A stretch of DNA of 64,000 nucleotides from Astropecten irregularis (lineage: Eukaryota > Echinodermata > Asteroidea > Paxillosida > Astropectinidae): positions 15,830,614 to 15,894,613 of the forward strand of contig OZ020247.1 in assembly GCA_963971285.1 (NCBI GenBank), written 5' to 3'. Under the pieces are notes generated by a model. The model was given only the letters and a program-made list of their open reading frames with translations, searched no databases and was not told the DNA's origin. Shown piece by piece: positions 13,001 to 22,525 of this stretch (positions within the stretch are counted from its first letter, which is position 1; each line of letters starts with the position of its first letter). The translations under genes and the position numbers were made by a program.

Positions 13001-16000
13001 ATGATTCAGAAAAAAGATCGGAGATGGAAAATAGCATTATTGAAAATAAAAAAGATCACAGTAGAAGATAGGAGATTACAGTAAAACATAGAATATAACA
13101 GTACAGCATAGAATATCACAGTACAGGATATATGATGACAGTAGAAGTTAGAAGATCTCAGTGGAAGATATATAAATACCACAGTAAAACATAGAAACTC
13201 GCAGTAAAGCTTAGACGATCACAGTACAACATAGAATGTCACAGTACATAGAAGATGACAGTAGAGAATAGAGGATCACAGTACAAGTTAAAAGATCTCG
13301 GTGGAAGATAGAATACCACAGTAAAACATAGAAACTCGCAGTAAAGCTTAGACGATCACAGTACAACATAGAATGTCACAGTACATAGAAGATGACAGTA
13401 GAGAATAGAGGATCACAGTAGAAGTTAGAAGATCTCAGTGGAAGATAGAATACCACAGTAAAACATAGAAACTCGCAGTAAAGCTTAGACGATCACAGTA
13501 CAACATAGAATGTCACAGTACATAGAAGATGACAGTAGAGAATAGAGGATCACAGTACAAGTTAGAAGATCTCGGTGGAAGATAGAATACCACAGTAAAA
13601 CATAGAAACTCGCAGTAAAGCTTAGACGATCACAGTACAACATAGAATGTCACAGTACATAAAAGATGACAGTAGAGAATAGAGGATCACAGTAGAAGTT
13701 AGAAGATCTCAGTGGAAGATAGAATACCACAGTAAAACATTGAAGATCATAATACATTGTAGTAAAGCATAGACGATCACAGTAAGAAGATAAAAAATCA
13801 CAGTTAAACAGAAACTTACAGTAAAACATAAAGATCACAGTAGAAGGTAGAAGATCACAGTAAAACGTAGAAGATCACAGCAGACGAAAAAGATCGCAGT
13901 AAAACATGGAAGATCGCAGTAGACGACTGAAGATCGCACATCAGCAGATACAGAAGTTCACAGTAGAAGCCAGAGGATGAGTTCTGCTTCATAAAATGTC
14001 GACATTTCTCATTAAAGTCAAAGTACATTGGTTCCAAATTTTTTATATACCTAAAATTATTATCTTTTTTGTTTAGGGCGCGTTTGCAGCTCTAATGGTC
14101 GGCCTAGTAGTCGGCATGATCCGCATGGTGCTTGACTTTGTCTACGCTGCTCCAGCATGCGGTGAGGTGGATACCAGACCAGGCATCGTCGCCAATGTAC
14201 ACTACCTCTACTTTGGTATCATCCTCTTCGTCATCTCCATGGTGACCACAATCGTGGTCAGTCTGCTCACCGAACCCATCCATGACAAACACGTAAGTGA
14301 CATTTTGTTGGGAGCCTTGCTAATAAGGAAGATGTGCAGTAACACAAGGTCATATCTGAATTTGGAATATTCATTGGTCTGAATGTTCTGCTTCAGCGGC
14401 CAGTTTCATAGAGCTTTATAAGCACCAACATGTCCTTAATCACCAACCTTGGTAAACAAAAAATCAGTATGTCAGCCAAAACAGCAAAACAATGGCCGAA
14501 TACATGTCTAAAGCAGTAAACATGGCATGAAAAATTTGGTTGGTAATCCTGTTTGATCAAGGAAGACTTTTCATGCTTAAACACATTTTTTGTTTAAGCA
14601 GATCTGTGAAATTGGCCCCTTGGGTCGATTTAGACAAACTCATCGTAGCTTTACTATCAGTCATAGGACGTACTTAGAATGCATTGCTGCCCTACGTAGT
14701 ATACGAAGTTACCCTTCGTAACTCAAGTTACGATCGATCGTAGGGTTTCGTGAAATCGACCCCTGGTCTTCTGAGTTGCCTTTGTACTCTTGGACGAAAA
14801 AGTTCGAGGAAGAACTTGCAGTAAGCTCGGATAGTGTGAGACAAGCTTACTTAGGACCAGTCTGAATTTGAACTTTGCTGATACAGCAATAGTAAGCTAA
14901 TCTGTTTAAAAGATAAGTTTTGCTTGAAAAAAAATAATCAGCATGAATCCTTTGTACCTGAAGTCGATTTCACCAAACTCATCGTAACTTACAATCAATC
15001 ATAGGACTTATGATGCATTGCAGCCGTATGTAGGATACGGCGATAGGGTACGACGAGTTACCCTTCGTAACTCGAGTTACGACCGATCGGATAGGCCTAG
15101 GAATAATGATCGCAGTAACTAACGGAATTCTCTCGCGGGGGTGTTGTATTCGTTTAGTTGGTTCGCCTGACGTTCTGGACGCGCCACAGCGATCTGGAGC
15201 GCGTTGACCTGGCCATGTCTGACATCAAAGTGGAGGAGAAGGTACCGATGAGGAACGAGGACGAGGAAGAAGGCGTTGCTGTCAAAGGTAAGCGAGCATT
15301 GCATGTAGTCACTGGGGAGGAGGTTGTGACTGTGAGGGCACACGTCACGTCAGTTACGTCACAGGCATTGTTTTCTGTCTTACGTCTAGAAGTTTGCTTA
15401 TTAATTTTGTAAGTAGATATTTCTCCCTTTTGTTACAAATATTTCCATTGGAAATGTTCAGGTTCCACGGAAAGATATTTTAAAACGGGCCCCAAGGCCA
15501 GGGAAATCAAGCCTGTTGCCCCCTTGGCCTTTGGGTGAAATTCGGTCCTCTGTCTGATTTTGCATATTTTAACTAGATGACCGTATAGGGTCATCGGCTT
15601 AAAAAATGAATGAAAACATATCAGCTTTACCTTTAGGGCCCTTTACGAAACCAGGCTTGAGGCTAGGCTTGGGACTTATTTCGCCATTATATACCGCTAT
15701 TTGAGGCCCAACGAATCAAACGAAGGGATTGGGCCACATGACGAAGCCGAAGAAAGGCTCCGGCTTCCAATCCAAATTTTTACTCAACCTATAAAATCCA
15801 GACGACGTATCCGTGCCAAACAATTTCAAAACTGTGACACCACGCATATTATTAATAGCCAAGTTACAGATAACAGTAAGTGCTACAATCCAATAAGAGC
15901 ACGAACTGAACAGTACAAGAACTCGTTCATCCCATCCACCATCATCGAGTGGAACCACCTGAGCGACACTGTCATCAACTCGCCATCAACAAACTCATTC

Positions 16001-17290
16001 AAGAAGGCCATTGACAGTACCTATAAAAGGCGCCCTCTCTCACCCGATGCGTTTATGTTCAGTAGGGCCCTGCATCGTATGGGTGTCCCAGAAAAAACGC
16101 AACACTGTGTCGGGACTCATTATGTTAAAATGAAACTGTTTATCTCTTCAAGATTCAGATATGTGATACAGCCATGTCTTGGCTATCACCATGTAGAATT
16201 TAAGCATATTGGGGCTGAAATTGGCGAAAATATGACCAATTGAAAGACTACTCCTTAAAAATAAATTTGCAAGGATAANNNNNNNNNNNNNNNNNNNNNN
16301 NNNNNNNNNNNNNNNNNNNNNNNNNNNNNNNNNNNNNNNNNNNNNNNNNNNNNNNNNNNNNNNNNNNNNNNNNNNNNNNNNNNNNNNNNNNNNNNNNNNN
16401 NNNNNNNNNNNNNNNNNNNNNNNNNNNNNNNNNNNNNNNNNNNNNNNNNNNNNNNNNNNNNNNNNNNNNNNNNNNNNNACACGCATAATAGTGGTCAATG
16501 CACACAATGTGTATTGAAAGAAATATGAAAATCGGGTTTTGAGGTTCGGTAATTCAGTCTTAGTTTCACTCAATTTCAGTCAAATTTTGCTCAAATTCTA
16601 CATGGTGATAGCCAAGACATAGCTGTATCACATATCTGAATCTTGAAGTGATAAACAGTTTAATTTTTATACAGTGTATAATAGTTTTGGACACAAATGT
16701 TGCGTGTTTTTTTTTTTTTTTTTTGGGGGGGGGACACCCTGTATAATTATTCATATTCTGAAGATAATTAGACCAGGCATATTATACCGATATGTAGTGA
16801 ATAATATCTGTATTTGTTTGGGCGTCATTACTAAAAGAATTCACAAAGGTTCTCTGTTACAAATTACAGGGTGCATTCGTTTAGCTCCCCCGGGTCGACA
16901 CCAGTCAACCTCGTCCCCATTCTCTCGCTTGTTTTGCGCAGTAAAACACGACCATTCCCAGTAAGGGATGACCCGTGTTAGCTAAACGAATACACCCGAA
17001 GTTGTGCCGAGTGTAGGCTTATTTCGTATCGGGTCGAAATTTTCATCGGACAATTTTTGTTTTTCTCGTGTACAGAAGCAGAGAAGCCGCCCCTGGGCCG
17101 CCGTGTGGTAGACTGGCTGTGCGGTACAGGCAAGCAAGACAAGGGAGACGGACTGACAGAAGAACAACGCAAGGAGATCATGAAACAGATGACCGACATC
17201 AAAGAGACTCGAAAGGAGACTATCATACTCAACGTGTGCGCCGTCGTTCTCATGTGCCTCAGTATATTCTTCTGGGCTTTCTTCGGCTGA
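4049..17290 (+). CDS. SLC5A-like: SGLT-type sodium/sugar cotransporter, SLC5 family (5' incomplete)
   Basis: Twelve exons: 4049-4225, 4793-4852, 6281-6385, 7358-7463, 8433-8513, 9135-9343, 10878-11121, 11797-11947, 12739-12907, 14077-14292, 15158-15287, 17076-17290. All junctions are AG/GT and keep phase, giving 620 residues to TGA. The first residues are [19 protein letters not shown], so TM1 and the start lie upstream. SLC5 proteins couple Na+ entry to sugar uptake at the plasma membrane. Conserved SGLT blocks are [14 protein letters not shown] (Asn/His sugar site), FEFN (Glu), [30 protein letters not shown] (Tyr/Trp), GMISRVLFP with four loop cysteines, [11 protein letters not shown] (Na2 serines) and [13 protein letters not shown]. 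The Gln in that last block (human SGLT1 Gln457; Glu in SGLT3) fits transport rather than sensing. The final helix ends at ...IFFWAFFG, as in SGLTs. The exact paralogue (SGLT1/2/4/5-like) is undecided. Introns are full of MITEs. Confidence 0.95.
5414..5770 (+). repeat. Family B element
   Basis: It opens TTAAAGGCATAATACAGG then ATTGGTAA and closes TTACCAATCCTGCACTGTAC then CTTTA, a terminal inverted repeat. The interior TGGAATAAAAACAAACCTGT and GGATAAATGCAGCATTTCAG is shared with the copies at 6448, 41018 and 52033. Lies in SLC5 intron 2. Confidence 0.7.
6448..6834 (+). repeat. Family B element
   Basis: The left end TTAAAGGGCATGTACTTTAT then TGGTAA pairs with the right end TTACCAATGTTGCATAATGC then CCTTTAA. 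The interior contains the GTTCATAATTCAATTTGTCA and GATCATTGGAAAC blocks typical of the family. Lies in SLC5 intron 3. Confidence 0.7.
6966..7099. repeat. Family G palindromic MITE
   Basis: AGCCGTATCCCAAATCTGTG then GCTGCGGCTGCAA at the left is mirrored by TTGCAGCCGCAGCCATAGAT then TTGGGACACGGCCT at the right. Related copies lie at 21626-21710 and 31868-31925. Confidence 0.65.
7622..7745. repeat. Family F MITE, right end diverged
   Basis: The left end GTGCATTCGTTTAGCT matches the elements at 16868 and 21037. The internal GCAAGCGAGAGGGTGAAGAC then GAGGTTGACTAG is the inverse of their CAACCTCG...CTCGCTTG core. The right terminus is lost. Confidence 0.5.
8795..8960 (-). repeat. tRNA-derived SINE, antisense
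   Basis: On the minus strand the tRNA-like head reads CTCAGTTGGTAGAGCGCCTG, then a T-arm region GGTTCGATCC, followed by the tail whose complement is GTCATTGAAAAATGAAC. The + strand continues with AATTATCTTTGTTCGTTTGG then CAGTAAGAAGCCATGA, the same flank as at 47215-47260. Lies in SLC5 intron 5. Confidence 0.55.
9565..9610 (-). ncRNA. Candidate type I hammerhead ribozyme
   Basis: On the minus strand, in order: GGUCUC (stem I), CUGAUGA (catalytic box 1), one extra G, GACUAG-AGCAUA-CUAGUC (6-bp stem II with 6-nt loop), GAA ACGU (box 2 running into a self-complementary helix III), U (the H17 cleavage position), GAGACC (stem I, 6 bp perfect). A palindromic ACGU helix III is the arrangement known for minimal hammerheads of Penelope-like elements and retrozymes, which act as dimers. 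The extra G after box 1 would be bulged. Sited in SLC5 intron 6; no flanking open reading frame. Activity is inferred, not seen. Confidence 0.65.
10419..10612 (+). repeat. Family D-related element, degraded
   Basis: It starts GGGGCCAATTTCATAGAGCT with GGCACCGAAT and carries CAGTAGGCCTATGCCAGCCA and AATTTGGTTGGTAATC, shared with the copy at 14396-14620. The right terminus is missing. Confidence 0.45.
11190..11436. repeat. Family I foldback element
   Basis: GTCATCGTGTGAAAGGACAC then CAATGCTCGAGAGTGACC then GACGTCCCTGGTGAATCC is the inverse of the segment at 18505-18580. Outer arms AAACCTCTCAACCATTGAGA and TTCTCAATGTTTGAGAGGTT are mutually inverted. Confidence 0.55.
11515..11660 (+). repeat. 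Family B right half only
   Basis: GGATAAATACAGCATTTCAG through AATCTGTGAACATTTCTGTT and GGTTTGTTACCAATGTTG then CCCTTTAA is the family-B right half without the left arm. Confidence 0.55.
12060..12402 (-). repeat. Family A element, inverted
   Basis: It begins with a diverged right terminus (GCTTTGGTAGCATAAATC) and ends AACCAAAATATGATATTACC then TTTAA, the complement of the family-A left end. The interior AAAAAGTCGGCACCGTATGG matches family A in reverse. Lies in SLC5 intron 8. Confidence 0.65.
12406..12547 (-). repeat. Family E element, inverted
   Basis: CCTTCGGCTTCGTCATTTGG then CCCAATCCC and CCTCAAATGGCGGTAGCGAA then AAGCCTGGTTTCGTGAAGG are the complement of family-E copies at 15646, 37450 and 40229. 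Confidence 0.55.
12925..13980 (+). repeat. Minisatellite, 137-bp higher-order period
   Basis: The phrase ATAGAAACTCGCAGTAAAGC recurs at 13191, 13328, 13465 and 13602, exactly 137 bp apart, with a degenerate fifth start near 13739. Each unit is itself built from 15-20-bp sub-repeats of the form AGATCACAGTA with GAAG or AACATAG. The edges decay into sub-repeats only. It fills SLC5 intron 9 and is non-coding. Confidence 0.85.
14396..14620 (+). repeat. Family D-related MITE
   Basis: CGGCCAGTTTCATAGAGCTT and AAGCACCAACATG at the left are mirrored by TTTAAGCAGATCTGTGAAAT and TGGCCCC at the right. The interior AATTTGGTTGGTAATCCTGT matches 10419-10612. Confidence 0.55.
14622..14763. repeat. Family C palindromic MITE
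   Basis: GGGTCGATTTAGACAAACTC with ATCGTAG is mirrored by ATCGATCGTAGGGTTTCG then TGAAATCGACCCC. This copy abuts the preceding family-D element. Confidence 0.65.
14960..15092. repeat. Family C MITE, right end truncated
   Basis: GAAGTCGATTTCACCAAACT then CATCGTAACTTAC, with CCCTTCGTAACTCGAGTTAC then GACCGATCGG. The outer right terminus is missing. Confidence 0.55.
15646..15775 (+). repeat. Family E element
   Basis: ACGAAACCAGGCTTGAGGCT then AGGCTTGGGACTTATTTCGC and GGGATTGGGCCACATGACGA then AGCCGAAGAAAGGCTCCGGC are shared with the copies at 21405, 37450 and 40229. Confidence 0.55.
15776..16060 (+). pseudogene. LINE reverse-transcriptase C-terminal fragment
   Basis: An open stretch encodes residues ending [17 protein letters not shown] then [18 protein letters not shown] and NSFKKAID. 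The pattern of an RT..YK.SFIP..I.EWN.L spacer and then a short SFK helix is the usual last segment of non-LTR retrotransposon (CR1/L2/Jockey-like) ORF2 proteins, just past the reverse transcriptase. Everything upstream of it is absent and a family-E element precedes it, so this is a 5'-truncated dead copy inside SLC5 intron 11. Family assignment within LINEs is not possible. Confidence 0.65.
16076..16743. repeat. Family H palindromic element containing the gap
   Basis: The left GGGTGTCCCAGAAAAAACGC and the right GGGACACCCTGTATA are inverted ends. The arms carry GATTCAGATATGTGATACAG and its inverse CTGTATCACATATCTGAATC. Its complete relative is at 43847-44279. A run of T then G (16708-16733) interrupts the right end. 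The 200 N at 16279-16478 fall in its centre. Confidence 0.75.
16279..16478. other. Assembly gap of 200 N
   Basis: Exactly 200 unknown bases, a placeholder-like length. Comparison with the intact family-H copy implies the two flanks are essentially contiguous (see findings). Confidence 0.95.
16868..16998. repeat. Family F MITE
   Basis: GGGTGCATTCGTTTAGCTCC is mirrored by GTTAGCTAAACGAATACACC. The interior AGTCAACCTCGTCCCCATTC then TCTCGCTTG is shared with 21037-21171. Confidence 0.7.
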
Positions 17291-18436
17291 GATCGAGGTT
17301 AAAACAAAAAATTAGATTGGAAAATTAATCGTGTACCAACAAATAACTGGGCTTCAGTTGGTGATACTTTTGACCGCTAGAGGGCGCAACACAATGTAGT
17401 ATTTTTTTTTTTTAGATATCGTGATCTTAACAAAAATGATTCAAATTGTTGGAAAATGATGTTAAAATGGCCGTTGAATACTTGTACTGAATTTTCAACA
17501 ATAGCAATTTTAAACTTTTGTGTTTTACTTTTGACTGTCCATGCATTGAAATGAAATGCAGAGCTTTGCATGTTCAAAAGAGCCTAGTTTATCTTTTTAT
17601 CCATATACCCGATTAACCTATAAACAAAAGTGCACCATTCTACATTATGCTATATGCAGACCTTAATTACCATCTGTTTAATGCAAATCAAATGCAATTC
17701 CGCCGGTGCTGGCTTTCCTTGGGATAACAGGTAAGCTGGTTTTCTAATTGGTAGATAAATCCTGCGGATTTTGGAACTGATCTCCCTTAGTAATTGGAGA
17801 TTTGCAAGTCATTTGCAAGTCATTATTATAATTCTTTTTACTGTGTATTATTGTGTAATATGCCAGGACAGCTCAACACACTCATTCTTGGGTGTGTCCC
17901 GAGCTGAGAGCGGTACCAGCGGACCTATAGGGGGTGCACCCAAGTAAATAGTCCCAAAATCCGTCCGCTGAGCTCATGAATAAAAGTTAAGCACTCAATA
18001 TTATTATAAACGAGAGAGTTGTGAGAGCTATGAAACTGAGGGATTGAAGAAATATAGCACTGGTCCTCCTGCTTTGACTCCGGGCTTCCATTTGTGACCA
18101 TTTGTAATGCAATTGGGTGAGAAAGTGGGTCTATTTCAGCCATTTTGCAGAGGGATGTTTTTTTTAAATGGCTTCTTTGGTAGGAGTGATCCATACCGTA
18201 TTTTAGGGGTGGTCAGCTGAGAATGAGTATATCTTAAAAATTCAACCCACCATAAAATGAAAAGAAAATGAAAGGTGACATGTTCATCATCATTTTTCTG
18301 TGCAACTTGAACAGCTGTGAGAGCTCTGTCTATTTTTAAATGATTTTTGAAGTACAAGAATTTATCACTGTTGTCTATGGGAGTTTATTTACTTGGGTGC
18401 AATCCAAGGTTTGGTCGACCTATACATGAAGCTCTA

Positions 18437-18648
18437 TTAAAGGTTCACACAATGCTAAAACAAAACAAAAAACTCGCAAGGTTTGCGAGTTTCTCTTCTC
18501 ATGCTTGAGAAATTTCTCAAGGATTCACCAGGGACGTCGGTCACTCTCAAGCATTGGTGTCCTTTCACACGATGAAACTGTTTTAAGATTTTTCAAGCAT
18601 GAGAACAAACTCGCAAGGTTTTGTATAGCAAAGTGTGAAAAGCCCTTA
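18437..18648. repeat. Family I foldback element
   Basis: The CAAGGATTCACCAGGGACGT then CGGTCACTCTCAAGCATTGG core is the inverse of 11290-11350. Outer arms AACTCGCAAGGTTTGCGAG and AACTCGCAAGGTTTTG flank it. Confidence 0.5.
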
Positions 18649-19317
18649 CAAAGATCCCTGAAAACCATGATTGTTGACTTTAATATCAATTATTGGGAGG
18701 GATTTGTTTTTGTTTTGTTTTCTATACGGAGTAGGTTGAAACCAATTGCAGTCAATATTTGGGGAATTAAAGAGATGTATTTTTTATCTAGAGGGATTTA
18801 AAGGTAAAGTACATCAAGATCGTTTAGGATCACAACACCACTGTGTGTATACTCTCGGTCAGAAAAGTTCAGTGAATATTTTATCAAGTTCATATTGAAA
18901 CCAGGTAAAATATTTCCCTCTGGAATGCTGCCAAGTTCAAGAGAAATCTGCTTTTGAAAATCCGATAAAGAACCAAAAAACAGCTGGTAATGCTTGCACG
19001 GGGCAATTAATATTCACCACACTGTACGACTGTAATCCCGTATGTATATGCAAACGTGTTTACCGTAGTCGTTGTGTTTCTCCATGACGTGACTTGACTG
19101 TATACGGGATTTGATCGGATGATTTTTTTTCCCGACGGGGAAAAAGGCATTTGAAAACCACTTCATTGGTTTGAATGCACTTTACCCAGTAAAAACCCAC
19201 CAGCACTAACAACAAGAAATGCAAATATTGCTCTAATTCAATGATGTACAAAATCGTTGTTTAAATCGTTTTTTTTTAACAACGGGGGTTGATCATAATA
19301 CCCTGCTTAAAGGTACT

Positions 19318-19785
19318 ACCATACCTTGGTAATATCATACTTTGGTATTAAAGGTAATATCATACTTTGGTATTAAAGGTAATATCATACTTTGGTATAA
19401 TTTAAAGGTATTATCATCATCCCTTTGGTAAAGTTGATAGAACAGCTGCGGTCTGTTCATTATTCGGATTGTCATGGAATAAAAACAAATCTGTGAAATT
19501 TTCAGCTCAATGTTGATGATTGGAAACAGAAAAAACAAAAAGCGAAAAGCCGTTGCAACTGTTACGCGAAATTGCGAGGTAATTGTAATTGTGAAGGTTT
19601 TATCTCGGAGATCAAAACTGTTTTCAGTATTTTTTCTGGGAAAAATACACCATTTCTGGCAGAACAATTTTAACGGTGTGTTTCTACCATCACCATCTTT
19701 ATACCCTGTAAGTCATAGGAAAATCTGTGAAGACTTCTGTTTCGTTATGCTACCAAAGTATGAAACTACCTTTAAAGTAAGTTGT
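19318..19785 (+). repeat. Chimeric A/B element with tandem copies of the A terminus
   Basis: The left edge holds successive near-identical copies of TTAAAGGTAATATCATAC then TTTGGTAT (about 19349-19400) plus decayed ones either side. The interior from GTCTGTTCATTATTCGGATT is family B, while the right end GCTACCAAAGTATGAAACTA then CCTTTAA is family A. Confidence 0.65.
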
Positions 19786-20305
19786 TTAAGGAGGATGTAT
19801 CATCAACCCCGGTTGTTTAAGGAACGTTTTAATTTTTTTTTTTTTTTAAGTAGAAACATCAGTGTCGTTTGCTATCTGCTGCCAGTAAGTGTACTCGTAA
19901 AGTACATGTACATGTATAAATAATTTTGCAGTTACGATCCGTCTCTGGTTATGTAGACTTGTAAACCGTCCCAGTTTCAACCAAGTAACCTTATCTACTA
20001 ACAATTATGCGATTTCAGAGCTATAAACAAATATAATTATCTGCAACCGTGTGTCTAAATTGGTTGGGGAACCAAAATAATTGATAATGGTAACTGCAGA
20101 CTTACTCGGGACTTTGTTTTATCCCCGTTTCCTTTCGTTTGCCGTGCACTTCCCCGAGCCATACTTTGGTTGTAGGCGTTTCACAGGTAACGCCAGGGAT
20201 GGCAGCCATATTTGCTGGTCCTCGAAACTTTGGCTTTGGCTTTGGCTCACAGGGGAATCTTTCTTGCGTTTTTAATTATACTTCCAAGCTCGAGCCATAA
20301 GCCTG

Positions 20306-20440
20306 TGATGTCCGTTTCACCTAACTCATCGTAACTTACTATCAATCGTAGGACATTTATGATGCATTGCAATTATTATAGGATACGATGGGTTATCCTT
20401 CGTAACTTGAGCTACGATTGATCGAAGGGTTTCGTGGAAT
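20306..20440. repeat. Family C MITE
   Basis: GTCCGTTTCACCTAACTCAT then CGTAACTTACTATCAATCGT at the left and CGATTGATCGAAGGGTTTCG then TGGAATCGAC at the right. Confidence 0.6.
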
Positions 20441-20444
20441 CGAC

Positions 20445-20690
20445 ATATGGGTGTTTACGAAACTGCGGATTAGGCTCAGACTCAGGCTCTAGCTCTAGTC
20501 ATCCATATGCTGAAAATATAGGTTGTGGTTTTTCATTGAAGCTGAAGCTCTGTTTTCTGTTTCAAACCAGAGAATCTACTTCCGAACCGCAGCCAAAAGC
20601 CTCTACTTTGACACCTGTTATTTCAAAATGGATTCACGAAATGGAGCGTGAGCCTGAGCCTCCGTTTTGTAAACCCAATAAATTATGATA
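20445..20690. repeat. Family Q palindromic element
   Basis: GTTTACGAAACTGCGGATTA then GGCTCAGACTCAGGCTC is mirrored by GAGCCTGAGCCTCCGTTTTG then TAAAC. The centre contains ATATAGGTTGTGG, shared inverted with 39770-40020. Confidence 0.55.
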
Positions 20691-21036
20691 CTTGAAAGTG
20701 GGTGAGAAATGACGCGGTTGTCAAAGTATAAACCTTAAGTTTTAAAAAGGCAGACCCGGGCCATGCTTATAGTACATTGAGGCTAGGCCTACGTCAAGTT
20801 ACGTACAGGGACCAGCAATATGGCGTCGTACCATTTGCATATCACCTTTTGATTATGTTCAAACCTAATGCTGATGATTTTTTTTAAGTGTACAGAAGTT
20901 GTACAGTGATTTTTGTCAGTGCAGTTCATATTTCAATGCAGTGCTATATGAGTTGACGTTTTCTGGACTGAAAATGATGATATGATATTGTATAGTCCGT
21001 ACTAGGCATGCGTGATTGTAGATAGTTGAGGAACTT

Positions 21037-21171
21037 TTGGTGCATTCGTTTAGCTGACACGGGTCGACATTAGTCAACCTCGTTCCCATTCACTCGCTTG
21101 TTTTGTGCAGTATATCACTAACATTCCCAGTAAGGGCTGACCCGTGTTAATAGCTAAACGAATGCACCCTT
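21037..21171. repeat. Family F MITE
   Basis: GGTGCATTCGTTTAGCTGAC then ACGGGTCGACATTAGTC is mirrored by TAGCTAAACGAATGCACCC. The best-preserved copy of the family in this window. Confidence 0.75.
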
Positions 21172-21404
21172 TATGTGATTTGACCCAGGTTAATAATTTA
21201 TACGCATAGGGAATTACACACTGTTGTGCAGTGCGTTATAGTGTAACATTTCGCTTAGGGGTGGCTCTTAACTGTTGAATGGATGGTTTTGCCATTTTGT
21301 TCTGTGCAGTATTTAATTAGCATGCTTTCAGGAATGGCTTTTACCTTTGCTCTATAAGCTAGAAACCCCAGCAACATTATCAAATATTTTAATACTATGG
21401 GCTT

Positions 21405-21560
21405 ATACTAAACCAGGCTTGGGACTTATTTCGCTTCCGCAATTTGAGGCCCACAAATGGATTGGCTAGAAACCAAAGCTTTGGATGAAGGCAAAGAAAG
21501 GCTCCAGCTTCGCCATATTCAAGCTCTTCATTTTTGATTAGGACACAAAATGGCGGTACA
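21405..21560 (+). repeat. Family E element
   Basis: ACCAGGCTTGGGACTTATTT then CGCTTCCGCAATTTGAGGCC and AAAGGCTCCAGCTTCGCCAT then ACACAAAATGGCGGTA match 37450-37640. Confidence 0.55.
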
Positions 21561-21625
21561 AAAATACAACCCAAACCTCAGTTCTCATTTCGCAACGGGA
21601 GCATTGTGTGCCTGTAGAGTTAGCC

Positions 21626-21712
21626 AGTGTCCCAATTCTCTGGCTGCGGCTGCAAATTACACCTGTACCTATATGGCAGCCACTAGCCAGAGAATTGGGA
21701 CACGGCCTTATG
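21626..21712. repeat. Family G short MITE
   Basis: GTGTCCCAATTCTCTGGCTG is mirrored by CCAGAGAATTGGGACACGGC. Shorter than the copy at 6966-7099. Confidence 0.6.
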
Positions 21713-22254
21713 GACTCGGGCTACATTATTGTAAATTTTTAATAATATGGCGTCCCGGAAGTAAGACTAATGTGAATAAAACAGCGCCCTCATGGACGAG
21801 AAATTGTAACGGGCACATTGTTCGTTTTTTAAACATGTTATAAAAGGCCTTTGTTTTTACTCTATGTGTAGATTCCAATTGGAACGAATCGTAAATTTAC
21901 TATATGAAACCGTGACTTATATCTGAAATCATTCTATTATACATCAATGCAAAGTGTAGGGCTTCCCTATTTAGACGACTAGAAGTAATAATTGTATGTA
22001 GACAAAATTATAATGATAAATAAATAAAATTTTGAGAATTACGCTCGTAAATTGGACTATACCGACTCATGCGTAATGGTTGTTATTATGTAGGATTACC
22101 GGGTATTCCAGAAGACTCGTAAGCGGTTTTTATATTCATAAAAACTGTAGGCCTATAGGCCTATATCCGGTTGCGATCATTATGTTGATTGCATTGTCCC
22201 ATATTATATTGTCCGATTTTGATTATTCATAATTATGTCGACAATAAACCATTT

Positions 22255-22515
22255 ATGAGTTAAATATGAATAGTATCTGGTACACAGAGTTCTTTCGTTG
22301 CACAATGCACATAAACACACCCGAGTTTGAATTTCCCAGACTAAAGACATTTGGCACATGCATGATTTGGGGCAAGCGTTTGCATAGTGATTCCCATCTC
22401 TGGAATGGACTGGTTTGCGAGTTAAATCTGAATACCGTGATGTATGAACCTGGTATATACACAGACTTCTTTCATTGCATCATGATATAAACACCCAATT
22501 TGAATTTCCCAGATT
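22255..22515 (+). repeat. Family R repeat, two tandem half-copies
   Basis: TTGAATTTCCCAGACTAAAG near 22327 recurs as TTGAATTTCCCAGATTAAAC near 22499, and each is preceded by a GAATA...CTGGTA...ACA...CTTTC block. The CATCTCTGGAATGGACTGGT segment between them is shared with 33300-33500 and, inverted, with 58170-58200. Confidence 0.5.
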
Positions 22516-22525
22516 AAACTGTTGC

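Noticed and set aside
12925..13980. CRISPR-like array
   Set aside because: Units are contiguous, without unique spacers, in a eukaryotic intron; it is a minisatellite.
15701..16243. Single 180-codon gene
   Set aside because: The frame joins a family-E element, a LINE fragment and a family-H arm; only the middle part has protein-level similarity.
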